The notes: a model not told the origin generated them from the sequence alone. 64,000 nucleotides of DNA from Vibrio plantisponsor (GCF_013041605.1 NZ_JABEQC010000001.1:124001-188000), one strand, 5' to 3'. Shown: positions 43,871 to 53,391, counted from the stretch's first letter. A program made the numbers and translations.

Positions 43871-45040
43871 ATGAATAAACTGATGGGGCATCAGTTAAAG
43901 GAGATGGCGGAGATAAATTCAATCAGAAAAAACAAAGTCATATTATTAAGTTCGCTTTTATCAATGATGGTTTTTACTGTTTACGGTTATCACCATTTAA
44001 CGAACAGTAACTTTATCTTTGGTTTTCTGTGTGTTGTTAGTCTCTTCGTCACAACTGCGAATCTGATTTACCTGCTGATTGCAAAGAACGCTAAATATAC
44101 TGACGTTATCCTCACTTCTGTGTTGCTGACGCAGGCACTTATGGTTTTTATTTATGGGGCAGAATTAGAAAATCGCCTGCTGTGGGTATATCCGATTCTT
44201 GCCGCCGTTATCTTCATAAATACCTTCACAATTGGCTTGATCATCAGCTGCACGTACTGCACTTTGGCAGGTATCGCAATTTATAATCACCTTGTAATAG
44301 TAAGCACTGACTTTCTCGCTACTGAGCGCTTTTTCATCAGCCTTATTGCCATGTGCGCTGTGTGCAATACTTCATCCTACTTTTATTCCAAAGCCATAAA
44401 CTACATCACCTCAATCTACTTAGAAGGAATTGAAAAACTTGCCTATCGCGATCACCTCACGGGTCTAGCCAACCGCTGGAGTTTTGAAAACTGGGCGACA
44501 GGGAAGCTATCAGAAATACCAAACGACGGAAGAATTACAGCATTGGTCTTTCTAGATATTGATAATTTCAAACACATCAATGACAGCTACGGCCATGAAA
44601 TGGGCGATAAAATTCTCAAGAATTTTGCACACAGAATTAAGAATAACGTCCGCACACGAGACAGAGAAACCCACAAAGCTGATTTCTCTATAGCGAGATA
44701 TGCAGGCGATGAGTTTGTGTTGCTACTTTATGATGTGAAATCCTTAAAAGATCTCGACAATATCCTTCACCGGATATGTCATCTATTTGACAGTAAATAC
44801 AAAGATAAACAATTGCTTAGCAATGTAACCATCAGCGTAGGTGCCGCACTCTACCCGCAAGATGCCGACAACCTTTCGGAGTTGACACGCTGCGCAGACA
44901 AAGCCATGTACGCAGCTAAACACAATGGTAAGAACCAATACTGCTATTACCAGAATGTCGGTGACTATCAAACTCAGTTGCTGAATTATCCAGACAGAAA
45001 AGTTACGCCAATACACAGAGCTACTGAGTTAAATACATAA
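43871..45040 (+). CDS. Membrane diguanylate cyclase, AGDEF variant
   Basis: This 389-aa protein has six predicted N-terminal membrane helices (about residues 20-185), then a GGDEF domain: LTGLANRWSFENW, FLDIDNFKHINDSYGHEMGDK, and the signature AGDEF at about 278-282. The A for G change is tolerated in several active cyclases. The RxxD inhibitory site is missing (KADF at that place). Its start is uncertain among three ATGs; I use the second, with TAGGA 10-12 bases upstream. The membrane sensor resembles MASE-type regions. Confidence 0.85.
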   Translation: MNKLMGHQLKEMAEINSIRKNKVILLSSLLSMMVFTVYGYHHLTNSNFIFGFLCVVSLFVTTANLIYLLIAKNAKYTDVILTSVLLTQALMVFIYGAELENRLLWVYPILAAVIFINTFTIGLIISCTYCTLAGIAIYNHLVIVSTDFLATERFFISLIAMCAVCNTSSYFYSKAINYITSIYLEGIEKLAYRDHLTGLANRWSFENWATGKLSEIPNDGRITALVFLDIDNFKHINDSYGHEMGDKILKNFAHRIKNNVRTRDRETHKADFSIARYAGDEFVLLLYDVKSLKDLDNILHRICHLFDSKYKDKQLLSNVTISVGAALYPQDADNLSELTRCADKAMYAAKHNGKNQYCYYQNVGDYQTQLLNYPDRKVTPIHRATELNT

Positions 45041-45314
45041 CCCCCAGCGCGAGTAGCGCAATCAGAACCATAAACATCGCATATTGATGGGAACTTCTTT
45101 CATTCGTTTTCGGTCTGGCTTCTTTTCTTTTTGAAGCAAACCGCGCTCTGCGAGCAACTTCAATAATAGATGGTGCTTCACTTTCCTCTATCGCTTCTCG
45201 CTTTTTCTGCGCTTTATTCGCTGCACGAGTGTATCTGTGTAACTGATCGACGGTTAGGTCATCATCAGGGTCGTAGCGAGGGTTCTGGTCGTTATGTTTA
45301 GGAAGAACAGCCAT
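45021..45314 (-). CDS. Small C-tail-anchored protein, 97 aa
   Basis: I do not recognise the family. The N-terminal 70 residues are highly charged (NQNPRYDPDDDLTVDQLHRY, AQKKREAIEESEAP). The C-terminus is a single membrane helix (YAMFMVLIALLALGVMYL), so it is probably tail-anchored with the charged part in the cytoplasm. I start at MAVLPKHN because GAGGAGGTTGCA precedes it. The last 20 bases overlap the end of the convergent cyclase gene. Confidence 0.7.
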   Translation of the reverse strand: MAVLPKHNDQNPRYDPDDDLTVDQLHRYTRAANKAQKKREAIEESEAPSIIEVARRARFASKRKEARPKTNERSSHQYAMFMVLIALLALGVMYLTQ

Positions 45315-45526
45315 TGCAACCTCCTCGTTAGAGTTACGTTCACTCAAAGTATAGACCAAACGGGGAATCAACTAGAAAAGCGACTACCAACCACTCATTC
45401 GAAATTATTGAATGACATCCTCGACTAACACCTCTCATCCTTTGTTTAATCCTCTACTACAATTCGGGCATAGAAACAAAAGGTCAGCCGACCTCATCTA
45501 CCATCTAAAGCTACGGTATAAACATT

Positions 45527-46375
45527 ATGAATACACAACGTGAAATCCGCCAAATCATTCCAGCACAGCCTACGTCAGACGGTGATGGCGTAAAAATCAA
45601 GCGTGTAGCTGGTTTCAACAACGCTTCTTTTTCTCCGTTTTTGATGGTGGATGAACTCAAATCAGATCAGCGCAAAGATTATGTCGGAGGCTTTCCTCCA
45701 CACCCACATCGCGGAATTGAAACACTAACCTATATGCTAAAAGGCCATTTTGAACATAAAGATCATATGGGAAATGTTGGCTCACTTCGCTCAGGTGGCG
45801 CTCAATGGATGGCAGCAGGACAAGGTGTGATCCATAGTGAAATGCCTATTATGCAAGATGGCGATTTACACGGTTTCCAAATTTGGATTAATCAGCCAGC
45901 GCGCGACAAAATGAAACCAGCGCAATACCACGATTTTCAACCTGAAACGATTACAGAATTCAGAGATGAAACACTGGGATTGTTGAGAGTTTTAGCGGGT
46001 GACATTACCGCTAATGGTACTGACTTACAGGGCCCATTGACGAGAACTGGTGTACCCGCAACGGTTGCTGATTGGCAATCAAATGCTGGCGGTGCGGTAA
46101 CACTACAAACACCTAAGTATCACAATGTTATGCTTTACGCTTACAAAGGCAGTATCAAAGTCGGTGAACGCGTTCTGATGCAAGGTGAGTTTGCATTGTT
46201 GTCTAGCGGGGAAGCATTCTCTATGACAGCGAACGATACAAGTGGTGTGTTGATTTTCAGCGGCGAACCAATCAATGAACCTGTAGTTCACTATGGCCCA
46301 TTTGTCATGAACTCAATTCAAGAAATTGAACAAGCGATCAATGATTACAACTCAGGCTTATTCCAAACCTATTAA
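45527..46375 (+). CDS. Pirin family protein
   Basis: This 282-aa bicupin protein has the N-terminal metal site of pirins: PPHPHRGIETLTYML (two His), then QGVIHSEMP (His and Glu). Bacterial pirins include quercetin dioxygenases and regulators of pyruvate dehydrogenase; which role applies here is not visible. A C-terminal cupin (LMQGEFALLSSGEAFSM) completes the fold. It is transcribed alone. Confidence 0.9.
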   Translation: MNTQREIRQIIPAQPTSDGDGVKIKRVAGFNNASFSPFLMVDELKSDQRKDYVGGFPPHPHRGIETLTYMLKGHFEHKDHMGNVGSLRSGGAQWMAAGQGVIHSEMPIMQDGDLHGFQIWINQPARDKMKPAQYHDFQPETITEFRDETLGLLRVLAGDITANGTDLQGPLTRTGVPATVADWQSNAGGAVTLQTPKYHNVMLYAYKGSIKVGERVLMQGEFALLSSGEAFSMTANDTSGVLIFSGEPINEPVVHYGPFVMNSIQEIEQAINDYNSGLFQTY

Positions 46376-46520
46376 TGATTCAATTTGAAAAACCACTTTG
46401 GTTTTTCACTTGCTCATTGGTTGCGACTATCTGTTGAGTGTTTAACAAGCAATAGTGTATAGCAAACAATGAGCACCCAAACAAAAAGAGAATAATCCAC
46501 TGCCCATTCCTTTTTGCTTT

Positions 46521-46552
46521 GCCACACTAGTGAGTAACTAGTGTGGCCTTTT
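46521..46552 (+). terminator. Hairpin between pirin gene and ppnP
   Basis: Perfect 11-bp stem GCCACACTAGT / ACTAGTGTGGC with loop GAGTA is followed by CTTTTC. It probably ends the pirin transcript. Confidence 0.7.
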
Positions 46553-46556
46553 CTCA

Positions 46557-46838
46557 TTATAGGTATTCGCACAGATAGGCTGTGGCAGCGTCAACTTTCA
46601 CTTCGAATGAAGCATTACCAGCCACTTCAAATGCGTCACCGCTTTCAAATGTCGTCCAGTCTTTGTCACCAACACGCTTAATCGTGAGTGCACCTTTTAC
46701 TACTGTCATACATTCCGGGCTAGCAGTGCTGAAAGTGTAACTTCCTGGCAGCATAACCCCAACAGTGACATCGTTATCTGCATGAGTAAAACCTAAAGAC
46801 TTAACAGAGCCTTCAAAGTAAGTGTTTTCCTTAATCAT
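46557..46838 (-). CDS. ppnP: Pyrimidine/purine nucleoside phosphorylase PpnP
   Basis: PpnP cleaves nucleosides with phosphate to a free base and ribose-1-phosphate. The 93-aa single-cupin protein matches the former UPF0345/YaiE family end to end: NTYFEGSVKSLGF, VGVMLPGSYTFSTASPECMTVVKGAL, FEVAGNASFEVKV and the C-terminal YLCEYL. AAGGAAGAACG precedes the ATG. It is transcribed alone. Confidence 0.94.
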   Translation of the reverse strand: MIKENTYFEGSVKSLGFTHADNDVTVGVMLPGSYTFSTASPECMTVVKGALTIKRVGDKDWTTFESGDAFEVAGNASFEVKVDAATAYLCEYL

Positions 46839-47186
46839 CGTTCTTCCTTGTAAGTTATCAATTAATGGTTATTCCATCGACAGCGTATTGTTTTAACGCA
46901 TTACCTGTTTTGATTCAAGACGCAAAATACCCAGATTATTCTTATTGATTTATAAATAAGCGAGCCATTCAGTTCACCTCCGAATGTCACAAATGGCTCC
47001 CCACTTTATGACTTTTGGTTATTGTCTATGGTGTAATACAGACCAACGAGCCGAGTAAAAAACGAAATCCGTTCACACACTTTCAAACTGATGCTATTTG
47101 ATGGTACTTTTAGCAGGTCGTAAGAATGAACTTACAAAATGAACAAGCAGTCGGAGTCATAAGGATCGGTTGATCCAAATATTCAT
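46839..47186. other. Divergent intergenic region, nothing recognised
   Basis: This 348-bp spacer between ppnP and the DUF2850-like gene contains both promoters. I see no hairpin with a T-run, no core of a known small RNA and no clear operator. Confidence 0.4.
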
Positions 47187-47621
47187 ATGTCAAAAGAAGC
47201 ATTATTTAAGTCAGTATTTGCCACAACCTTAGGTGTCGCAGCTTTGCTGTGTGGGGCACTCATTTACTTTGGTTACCAAGCTTATACCAATCCATCCCAA
47301 GTATATGGCTCTTGGATTGAAATTAATGCGCCTGGCTATCGGACTGAAGTCATCACTTTGAGTGACCAAGGTGTATTCCGCAATCACCGTTTAATCAGCA
47401 CCAGCTTTGAATATGATGGTAAGAACATCAAGATAGAAACTGGTCAAGGACGCTCTGTTTATGCCTTAGCGGGAACAGAGAACTCACCTCAGTTGAAGCG
47501 AATTCAGCCAGCATCTCCTGTTCAGCGTTTTATTAAACAAGGCTTTGAAGATACCGTTGATTCAGAAAGTGCAGCGGAAACGCGCCGCAGCGCGATCACT
47601 AGTCACTTCGACCAGAACTAA
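47187..47621 (+). CDS. DUF2850-like membrane-anchored protein
   Basis: This 144-aa protein has one N-terminal membrane helix (VFATTLGVAALLCGALIYFGYQAY) and a mostly beta periplasmic part beginning VYGSWIEINAPGYRTEVITLSDQGVF, which is typical of DUF2850, a family found mainly in Vibrio. The function is unknown. Its stop overlaps the end of ktrB on the opposite strand by four bases. Confidence 0.75.
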   Translation: MSKEALFKSVFATTLGVAALLCGALIYFGYQAYTNPSQVYGSWIEINAPGYRTEVITLSDQGVFRNHRLISTSFEYDGKNIKIETGQGRSVYALAGTENSPQLKRIQPASPVQRFIKQGFEDTVDSESAAETRRSAITSHFDQN

Positions 47622-48985
47622 CCGGTCAACACTGTATCTTCAGGGTATTTCAACAGGGTTGGTTGTGGGGTCGCAAGCATATAAGCCAATGTTAGCGGCC
47701 CGATACGACCAATGATCATCACCACCACCATAATGTATTTACCCGCTTCAGAAAGCTCAGCCGTCAGTCCTGTTGAAAGGCCGACGGTGGCAAAAGCTGA
47801 AATCGTTTCAAACAAGATATGATCAAAACTGGCGTTTTTTTCGGTAATCATAAGTAGAAACATAGCGATCGTCAGCAAAGCACCGCTGACAACAATAATC
47901 GCCAATGCTTTCGTTACCGTTGGCCAGTTGACGGTACGCTGAAACATCACCACATGTCTCTTCTGACGTAAAAAAGACCAAGTTGCAACAAACGCTACAG
48001 CAAAAGTCGAGACTTTAATCCCTCCCCCCGTTGATGTAGAACCAGCTCCGATAAGCATCAAAATGATCATCACCAACAAAGCTGGACGAGTATATTGAGC
48101 AAGATCGACACTGTTAAAACCTGCGGTTCGAGCGGTTGCAGACTGGAAAAAAGCCGCTAGCCATTGCGATTCTAAATCCAGATTTTGCATCGTGTTTGGA
48201 TTGTGCCGTTCTAACAACCAGAACAACACGGTGCCTATAAACAACAAGGTCGGCGTTGCGGTGAGCATGATTTTGGTATGCAAACTCAGACGATGAAAGC
48301 CTCTACGCCAGTTCGTCCAGACGTCTCCGACAACGGTGAATCCCAATCCGCCAAAGATAAATAAACTGGCAAGAGTAATAATCACTAAAGGATCGCCCAC
48401 ATAGCCCATCATGCTGTCCGAAAACAGAGAGAAACCAGCGTTATTAAACGCTGAGATAGCATGAAAAAGCGCGTAAAACAGCCCCGTTGACCACCCTAAC
48501 TCGGGAACCCAGCGAAACGACAAAATCACAAACCCGATAAATTCTGCGATTAAAGCAAAAGTGATGATTCTGGTGACCAGTCTGCGCAGGTTAATAGCTC
48601 GGTCTTGCCCCAGTGCATCTTTCGCCAACGCCTGTTGATACAAGCTTAAACGCACACCGAATAGATACAGAAGTACCGCAGACAGAGTCATCTGCCCTAA
48701 CCCGCCAACTTGCATTAACGCCATCAACAGAATTTTGCCCGCTAAGGTAAAGTGTTGCCCTGTATCAACCACACCAAGTCCGGTCACACTGATCGCCGAA
48801 GTTGCAGTGAACAGCGCATCAGCAAAGCTTAAACCGGAAACAGAAAAAACAGGGAGAGTCAGCAAAATAGCGGAAGGTATCAGAACCCAAAGGAAGCTGA
48901 GCAAGATAATCTTCGGCTCAGAACTTTTCTTTTCATTATGTTTTTTATCTAAAGGATAGAAAACACCGCTGCGAAATAGACTCAT
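47618..48985 (-). CDS. ktrB: Potassium uptake channel subunit KtrB
   Basis: KtrB is the membrane subunit of the Na+-dependent Ktr potassium system, first described in Vibrio alginolyticus. The 455-aa protein has four pore-loop repeats with the selectivity glycines: SAISVTGLGVVDTG, AISAFNNAGFSLF, ARTAGFNSVDL and AFATVGLSTGL. A hydrophobic hairpin in the third repeat (ILMLIGAGSTSTGGGIKVSTF) acts as the gate in this family. It overlaps ktrA by four bases, so the pair is translated together. Confidence 0.94.
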   Translation of the reverse strand: MSLFRSGVFYPLDKKHNEKKSSEPKIILLSFLWVLIPSAILLTLPVFSVSGLSFADALFTATSAISVTGLGVVDTGQHFTLAGKILLMALMQVGGLGQMTLSAVLLYLFGVRLSLYQQALAKDALGQDRAINLRRLVTRIITFALIAEFIGFVILSFRWVPELGWSTGLFYALFHAISAFNNAGFSLFSDSMMGYVGDPLVIITLASLFIFGGLGFTVVGDVWTNWRRGFHRLSLHTKIMLTATPTLLFIGTVLFWLLERHNPNTMQNLDLESQWLAAFFQSATARTAGFNSVDLAQYTRPALLVMIILMLIGAGSTSTGGGIKVSTFAVAFVATWSFLRQKRHVVMFQRTVNWPTVTKALAIIVVSGALLTIAMFLLMITEKNASFDHILFETISAFATVGLSTGLTAELSEAGKYIMVVVMIIGRIGPLTLAYMLATPQPTLLKYPEDTVLTG

Positions 48986-49644
48986 AAAGATTTCAACTTA
49001 GCCATTAATACGTCTTTAGGGCCAGCGACAATCAGCATGTCCCCAATTTCCATCACTTTATCAAGGTCGGGATTTTTGATGATTTCTGGACCACGTTTAA
49101 AGCCTAGAACCTGAATCTCATCATTCTGACATAAACTCAGTTGCCCAAGAGTTTTGCCCATCAAACGAGAACCAATCACCACTTCGGTCATGGCAAGGTT
49201 GCTGCCTAACTCCTGAAATTCCAAGACTCGCTTATCCAGCATCTTACGCGCTACGCGAACACCCATATCGCGCTCGGGCATGATGATGTGGTCAGCGCCA
49301 ATTTTTTGCAGAATCTTGGCGTGAAACTTGTCGTTCGCTTTTACCCAAACAGATTTCACACCCGATTCTTTCATTACAAGCGTGGTAAGAATCGATGCGT
49401 TCACATCTTCGCCTATTGAAATCATCACCATGTCGTAATCGCTGAGTTTTAACTCTTCCGCGGTATCTTCGAGCGTACAGTTAGCGACAACCGCTTGAGT
49501 GACAAACTGAGTCGCAGCCTTCACTTTGTCTTCATTGATATCCACAGCCAGCACTTGTGCACCAGCGTCTGCCAACTCTTGGCAAACCGATAAACCAAAA
49601 CGCCCTAAGCCGATCACGGCAAATTGCTTATCACGAATTTTCAT
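48982..49644 (-). CDS. ktrA: Potassium uptake regulatory subunit KtrA
   Basis: KtrA is the cytoplasmic RCK ring that binds NAD(H)/ATP and gates KtrB. The 220-aa protein has the Rossmann motif VIGLGRFGLSVCQELA, a DINEDKV acidic end of strand 2, and a C-terminal TrkA_C domain (TEVVIGSRLMGKTLGQLSL to the end). It is the first gene of the ktrAB operon. The ribosome site before the ATG is weak. Confidence 0.94.
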   Translation of the reverse strand: MKIRDKQFAVIGLGRFGLSVCQELADAGAQVLAVDINEDKVKAATQFVTQAVVANCTLEDTAEELKLSDYDMVMISIGEDVNASILTTLVMKESGVKSVWVKANDKFHAKILQKIGADHIIMPERDMGVRVARKMLDKRVLEFQELGSNLAMTEVVIGSRLMGKTLGQLSLCQNDEIQVLGFKRGPEIIKNPDLDKVMEIGDMLIVAGPKDVLMAKLKSL

Positions 49645-49856
49645 TTTATGGCCTTACTGACTCAAATGGTTACTTTGCTCTATTGGCGCTAACCATACTA
49701 ATTAAAACCGCTAGCAAACTTGTTGAATACTATTGGACGACTTTTTAGATAGCATAGAATGCCTTTAAAAATTCGCCACTTAACTCACATAATCTAGAGA
49801 ACAAACCCACTTTCTGTTAATTTAGATGAGAAAAATGACATCAAATTTGGATAGTT

Positions 49857-50936
49857 ATGAACGAATTATTAACACAGCTTCAAACTTCACAGTACCTCAA
49901 AGGCTGGGATAACAGCGTAATTTTCATCACGTTAGCAAGTTTAATTGCTTGGGTGATTTGGCGATTCGTTTATAACCACTTATCCAATATCAGTGAAAAA
50001 ACCAAGTTTCACTGGGACGACTTAATACTACATGCCTTAAAAACCCCAATCAGTACTTTGATTTGGTGCTGGCCTGCAACCATATCTCTTGGATTGCTGC
50101 TGGATGATAACATTCAAAGCAAATTCAGTTGGTTAGCAACAAGTAAAAAGCTCATGCTTGCGGCTGTTTTCATTTGGATTTTGATTCGCTTAGCCATCAA
50201 TATCGAGCAATACCTCCTTCAAGACAAGAGTCGTGATGAAACAACCATACAAGCCGCAAGTAAAGTGGCCCGTCTCATCATCTTAACGATAGGTTTACTC
50301 ACGGTGATGCAAACACTGGGGGTAAGTTTGCGAGGCTTGCTGACCTTTGGTGGTGTCGGTGGTTTGATCGTCGGTCTTGCGGCCAAAGATCTGCTTTCGA
50401 ACTTCTTTGGCGGGTTAATGATTTACTTCGATCGCCCTTTCAAAGTAGGAGAATGGATTCGCTCTCCAGACCGCGAAATTGAAGGCACTGTTGAGCGCAT
50501 TGGTTGGCGTATGACCATCATACGCACATTCGACAAACGACCTCTGTATGTACCGAACTCTGTATTCAGCAACATTATTGTTGAAAACCCGTCACGCATG
50601 AAGAACCGCCGCATCTATGAAACCGTAGGTTTGCGTTATCAAGATGCCGATAAGATGGCAACGATTGTGGCTCAAGTTCGTGAAATGTTAGAAAACCACG
50701 AAGATATCGATGCGCAACAGACCTTGATTGTTAATTTCAACGCATTTGGTGCTTCATCCCTCGATTTCTTTATCTATACCTTCACAGAAACCATTAACTG
50801 GGTTCGCTATCACGAAGTGAAGCAGGACGTAATGCTGAAAGTGATGGATATCATTCATCAAAATGGTGCGGATATCGCTTACCCGACTCGCACACTCATG
50901 ATTGAGCCAAAAGAAGCACCTCTGTTCGACGAATGA
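49857..50936 (+). CDS. MscS-family mechanosensitive channel
   Basis: This 359-aa inner-membrane channel probably releases solutes on osmotic downshock. Four membrane helices precede the pore helix LLTFGGVGGLIVGLAAKDLLSNFFGG, and the conserved GLMIYFDRPFKVGEWI and VPNSVFSNIIVENPSR of the beta domain follow. The C-terminal alpha-beta domain ends near IAYPTRTL. The layout is like YbdG/YnaI-type MscS proteins. It is divergent from ktrA, another ion-homeostasis gene. Confidence 0.9.
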   Translation: MNELLTQLQTSQYLKGWDNSVIFITLASLIAWVIWRFVYNHLSNISEKTKFHWDDLILHALKTPISTLIWCWPATISLGLLLDDNIQSKFSWLATSKKLMLAAVFIWILIRLAINIEQYLLQDKSRDETTIQAASKVARLIILTIGLLTVMQTLGVSLRGLLTFGGVGGLIVGLAAKDLLSNFFGGLMIYFDRPFKVGEWIRSPDREIEGTVERIGWRMTIIRTFDKRPLYVPNSVFSNIIVENPSRMKNRRIYETVGLRYQDADKMATIVAQVREMLENHEDIDAQQTLIVNFNAFGASSLDFFIYTFTETINWVRYHEVKQDVMLKVMDIIHQNGADIAYPTRTLMIEPKEAPLFDE

Positions 50937-51017
50937 TCATTAACCAATAAGATGGATTGTAACGGTTCCCCAACTTACTCAAACAAATAAGGGGAACCAT
51001 GATATTAAGGACGATTT

Positions 51018-51767
51018 ATGAATAGTACGGCGATGCCGCACCACACTGTAGACTCCAAACCACGGCTTTTTTGGCAAGGCACAGTTGCCATGCTGCCTCT
51101 TAGTGTCGCGGTTCTGCCTTGGGGCTTACTCGCAGGTTCCTTTGCAATTGAGGCTGGGCTTAACCCCTTTGAAAGCCAAGCTTTGTCGGCAATCTTATTT
51201 GCAGGTTCCGCTCAATTAGTCGCAACAGGCATGATAAAAGCGGGCGCAGGCTTAATGACCATGCTGATCACCACCTTCTTCATCACTTCGCGGCACTTTC
51301 TTTATAGCGTCTCGATGAGAGGAAAAATCAGCCCACTACCTACCCGTTGGCGTTTGATTCTCGGGTTTCTGCTTACTGATGAACTGTTTGCATTATGTGG
51401 TCAACAAAGTGAAAAACAGTTTAACCGCTGGTATGCATTGGGGGCTGGTTTTAGTTTCTATTTAATCTGGAACTTAGCCACTTTGGTCGGCATTGTAGCG
51501 GGAAGTTACATTCCGTCGCTCAATTCTATTGGTTTAGAGTTTGCAGTTGCAGCGACTTTTATAGCAATTGTTATCCCAAACGTTAAGAGCATTCCGATTC
51601 TTATTTCCGTAATTACCGCGTTAATACTGTCTGTCACTCTGACAATCTTTAATGTAAACGGCAGCTTAATGTATGCCAGCGTTGGCGCTATGTTAGTCGG
51701 ATGTTTCAGCGAACTAGCCTTAACGAAAAAAACGCCAAGCAACAAAGAAACGGGAGATAAAGCATGA
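51018..51767 (+). CDS. azlC: AzlC family branched-chain amino acid exporter subunit
   Basis: This 249-aa membrane protein of the AzlC/YgaZ family is the large subunit of a branched-chain amino acid exporter. It shows the family segments LPLSVAVLPWGLLAGSFAIEAGL, ALSAILFAGSAQLVATGMI and TSRHFLYSVSMR. AAGGACG precedes the ATG. It overlaps azlD by four bases (ATGA), so the subunits are translationally coupled. Actual substrate specificity is inferred from the family. Confidence 0.88.
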   Translation: MNSTAMPHHTVDSKPRLFWQGTVAMLPLSVAVLPWGLLAGSFAIEAGLNPFESQALSAILFAGSAQLVATGMIKAGAGLMTMLITTFFITSRHFLYSVSMRGKISPLPTRWRLILGFLLTDELFALCGQQSEKQFNRWYALGAGFSFYLIWNLATLVGIVAGSYIPSLNSIGLEFAVAATFIAIVIPNVKSIPILISVITALILSVTLTIFNVNGSLMYASVGAMLVGCFSELALTKKTPSNKETGDKA

Positions 51768-52081
51768 TTATTCTCTCTATCTTGGCCATGACCTGTTTGG
51801 TGTTTCTCAGTCGGTATTTATTTCTTGAACCCAGACTGCCACTAAAACTTAGCCCGGGCGTACAGAAGCTGCTCAGCTATTCCAGCCCAGCGGTATTAAC
51901 GGCAATTTGGGCACCGATCGTTTTTACGCACGACAGTCAGCTTAATACCTCAGTCAACAACCCCTATCTTTGGGCTGCGGTTCTGGCTGGCATTATTGCT
52001 TGGAAAACGAAGAATGTACTGCTCACTACTGTGGTGAGTATGGCGGTATTTCTGGTGCTTAACTTGGTTGTTTGGGGATAA
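51764..52081 (+). CDS. azlD: AzlD family exporter subunit
   Basis: This 105-aa protein with four hydrophobic helices is the small partner of AzlC (YgaH-like). Family marks are TCLVFLSRYLFLEPRLPLKL near the start, KLLSYSSPAVLTAIWAPIVF, and WAAVLAGIIAWKTKNVLLT. The start overlaps the azlC stop. A terminator follows. Confidence 0.88.
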   Translation: MIILSILAMTCLVFLSRYLFLEPRLPLKLSPGVQKLLSYSSPAVLTAIWAPIVFTHDSQLNTSVNNPYLWAAVLAGIIAWKTKNVLLTTVVSMAVFLVLNLVVWG

Positions 52082-52090
52082 ACAAGAAAA

Positions 52091-52117
52091 GGGAAAACGA
52101 AATCTGTTTTCCCTTCT
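52091..52117 (+). terminator. Intrinsic terminator of azlCD
   Basis: Perfect 8-bp stem GGGAAAAC / GTTTTCCC with a seven-base loop lies 10 bases past the azlD stop; the following sequence TTCTC is only moderately T-rich. Confidence 0.65.
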
Positions 52118-52163
52118 CACATCACCTATATAAATAAGAGGCAAGAAGGGAAAGAATTGCCGA

Positions 52164-52778
52164 TTATTCAGCCGGCCATTCAATCTCGATAAGTGTGGTA
52201 TCACCGCTCTTCAGACGTCCCAGGAAAACATCGCCGCGATGAACTTCTCCCACACCTTGTGGAGTGCCTGTCATGATGATGTCGCCATCAAACAAAGTGG
52301 TGTAAGACTTTAATTCCTGCAAAATGACATCGGGTTTGAACATCATTTGTTCAACACCACCCGCCTGTACTCGAACGCAGTTAATCAGCAACTCCAGATG
52401 CAGAGAAGCAATATCAATCCCTTCTAGCGGTATAAAACGGCTGAACACTGCTGATCCGTCAAAAGCCTTTGCACGTTCCCAAGGTAAACCTTGTTTTTTC
52501 AATACAGATTGCTGTTCACGCTTGGTGAGATCCAAACCCAAACCAACCGCGGCATACTGACCATCTTTAATCATGAAACAGATCTCTGTTTCGTAATGCA
52601 GAGTCTCCTGATGGAAAGAGTTCAGTATCGAGGTTACGCTGCTGTTGGGCTTATTAAACACCACCATTTGATCAGGGATGGCATTATTTAACTCTTTAAT
52701 ATGCTCAACATAATTACGTCCAACGCACACCACTTTTGACGGGTAAATCAGTTGCTCATCTAATCGAACCGAGTTCAT
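52164..52778 (-). CDS. Fumarylacetoacetate hydrolase family protein
   Basis: This 204-aa single-domain protein of the FAH superfamily resembles acylpyruvases and oxaloacetate tautomerases. Motifs are VVCVGRNYVEHIKELNN, ETEICFMIKDG (metal ligand glutamates) and IIMTGTPQGVGEVHRGD. I start at MNSVRLDEQLIY because GGAAGAAAA precedes it. The substrate is uncertain. It lies upstream of no obvious partner. Confidence 0.85.
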   Translation of the reverse strand: MNSVRLDEQLIYPSKVVCVGRNYVEHIKELNNAIPDQMVVFNKPNSSVTSILNSFHQETLHYETEICFMIKDGQYAAVGLGLDLTKREQQSVLKKQGLPWERAKAFDGSAVFSRFIPLEGIDIASLHLELLINCVRVQAGGVEQMMFKPDVILQELKSYTTLFDGDIIMTGTPQGVGEVHRGDVFLGRLKSGDTTLIEIEWPAE

Positions 52779-52890
52779 TTTTCTTCCTTGAACATTGAAT
52801 GAGCACAAATTTTATCTTATCCATACAATTCAACAACTAAATTGATGGATCTGTTACTGGAACTAAGATCTTTGACCCGATTTTTTAAGT

Positions 52891-53358
52891 TCAGGACAAC
52901 TTCGCAATGACCTTTTCGCAAAGTGTTTTTAACGAAACCAGGTCATCCAATTCAAGGTCAAACTTACATAGCATAGCGTTGGGTACTGATAATGCTTTTT
53001 GCTTTAGCGCAAAACCTTCATCCGTTAGGAAAAGCTCTCGCACACGTTCGTCAGACAGCCCACGTTTGCGCAGCACAATACCTTTGTTTTCGAGACGCTT
53101 TAACAGCGGAGTCAATGTGCCTGAATCGAGGTGCAATCGTTCGCCAAGAATTTTTACGTTAATACCGTTTGTCTCCCACAGTACCATCATCACTAAGTAT
53201 TGCGCATAGGTAAGATCGAGAGCATCAAGCAATGGTCGATATGCACGAACCACGGCGTTGGCTGCGCTATACAAAGGAAAACACACCTGTTTATCAAGCA
53301 GTAGCAGCTCTTCTCTCGCAAGTGATTCCGTATTCTTGCCTGTTCCACAATGACTCAT
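52891..53358 (-). CDS. ohrR: Organic hydroperoxide-sensing MarR regulator OhrR
   Basis: OhrR represses ohr until its N-terminal cysteine is oxidised by an organic peroxide. The 155-aa protein has that cysteine in LLLDKQVCFPLYSAANAV, the tyrosines that hold it nearby (AYRPLLDALDLTYAQYLVMMVLWE), and a winged helix (KILGERLHLDSGTLTPLLKRLENKGIV). The divergent partner is ohr, confirming the assignment. I start at MSHCGTGK, in line with the family length. The spacer contains a palindrome. Confidence 0.92.
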   Translation of the reverse strand: MSHCGTGKNTESLAREELLLLDKQVCFPLYSAANAVVRAYRPLLDALDLTYAQYLVMMVLWETNGINVKILGERLHLDSGTLTPLLKRLENKGIVLRKRGLSDERVRELFLTDEGFALKQKALSVPNAMLCKFDLELDDLVSLKTLCEKVIAKLS

Positions 53359-53379
53359 GTTTCTCTCTCTCAAAAATAA

Positions 53380-53391
53380 ATTGTGCACAAT
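53380..53391. promoter_or_regulatory. Possible OhrR operator
   Basis: The perfect 12-bp palindrome ATTGTGCACAAT lies in the 111-bp ohrR-ohr spacer, and TTGCAAACAATTAGATTGCA (about 53425-53444) has related half-sites next to ohr. OhrR proteins bind short AT-rich dyads, so these are plausible sites for control of both genes. Confidence 0.5.
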
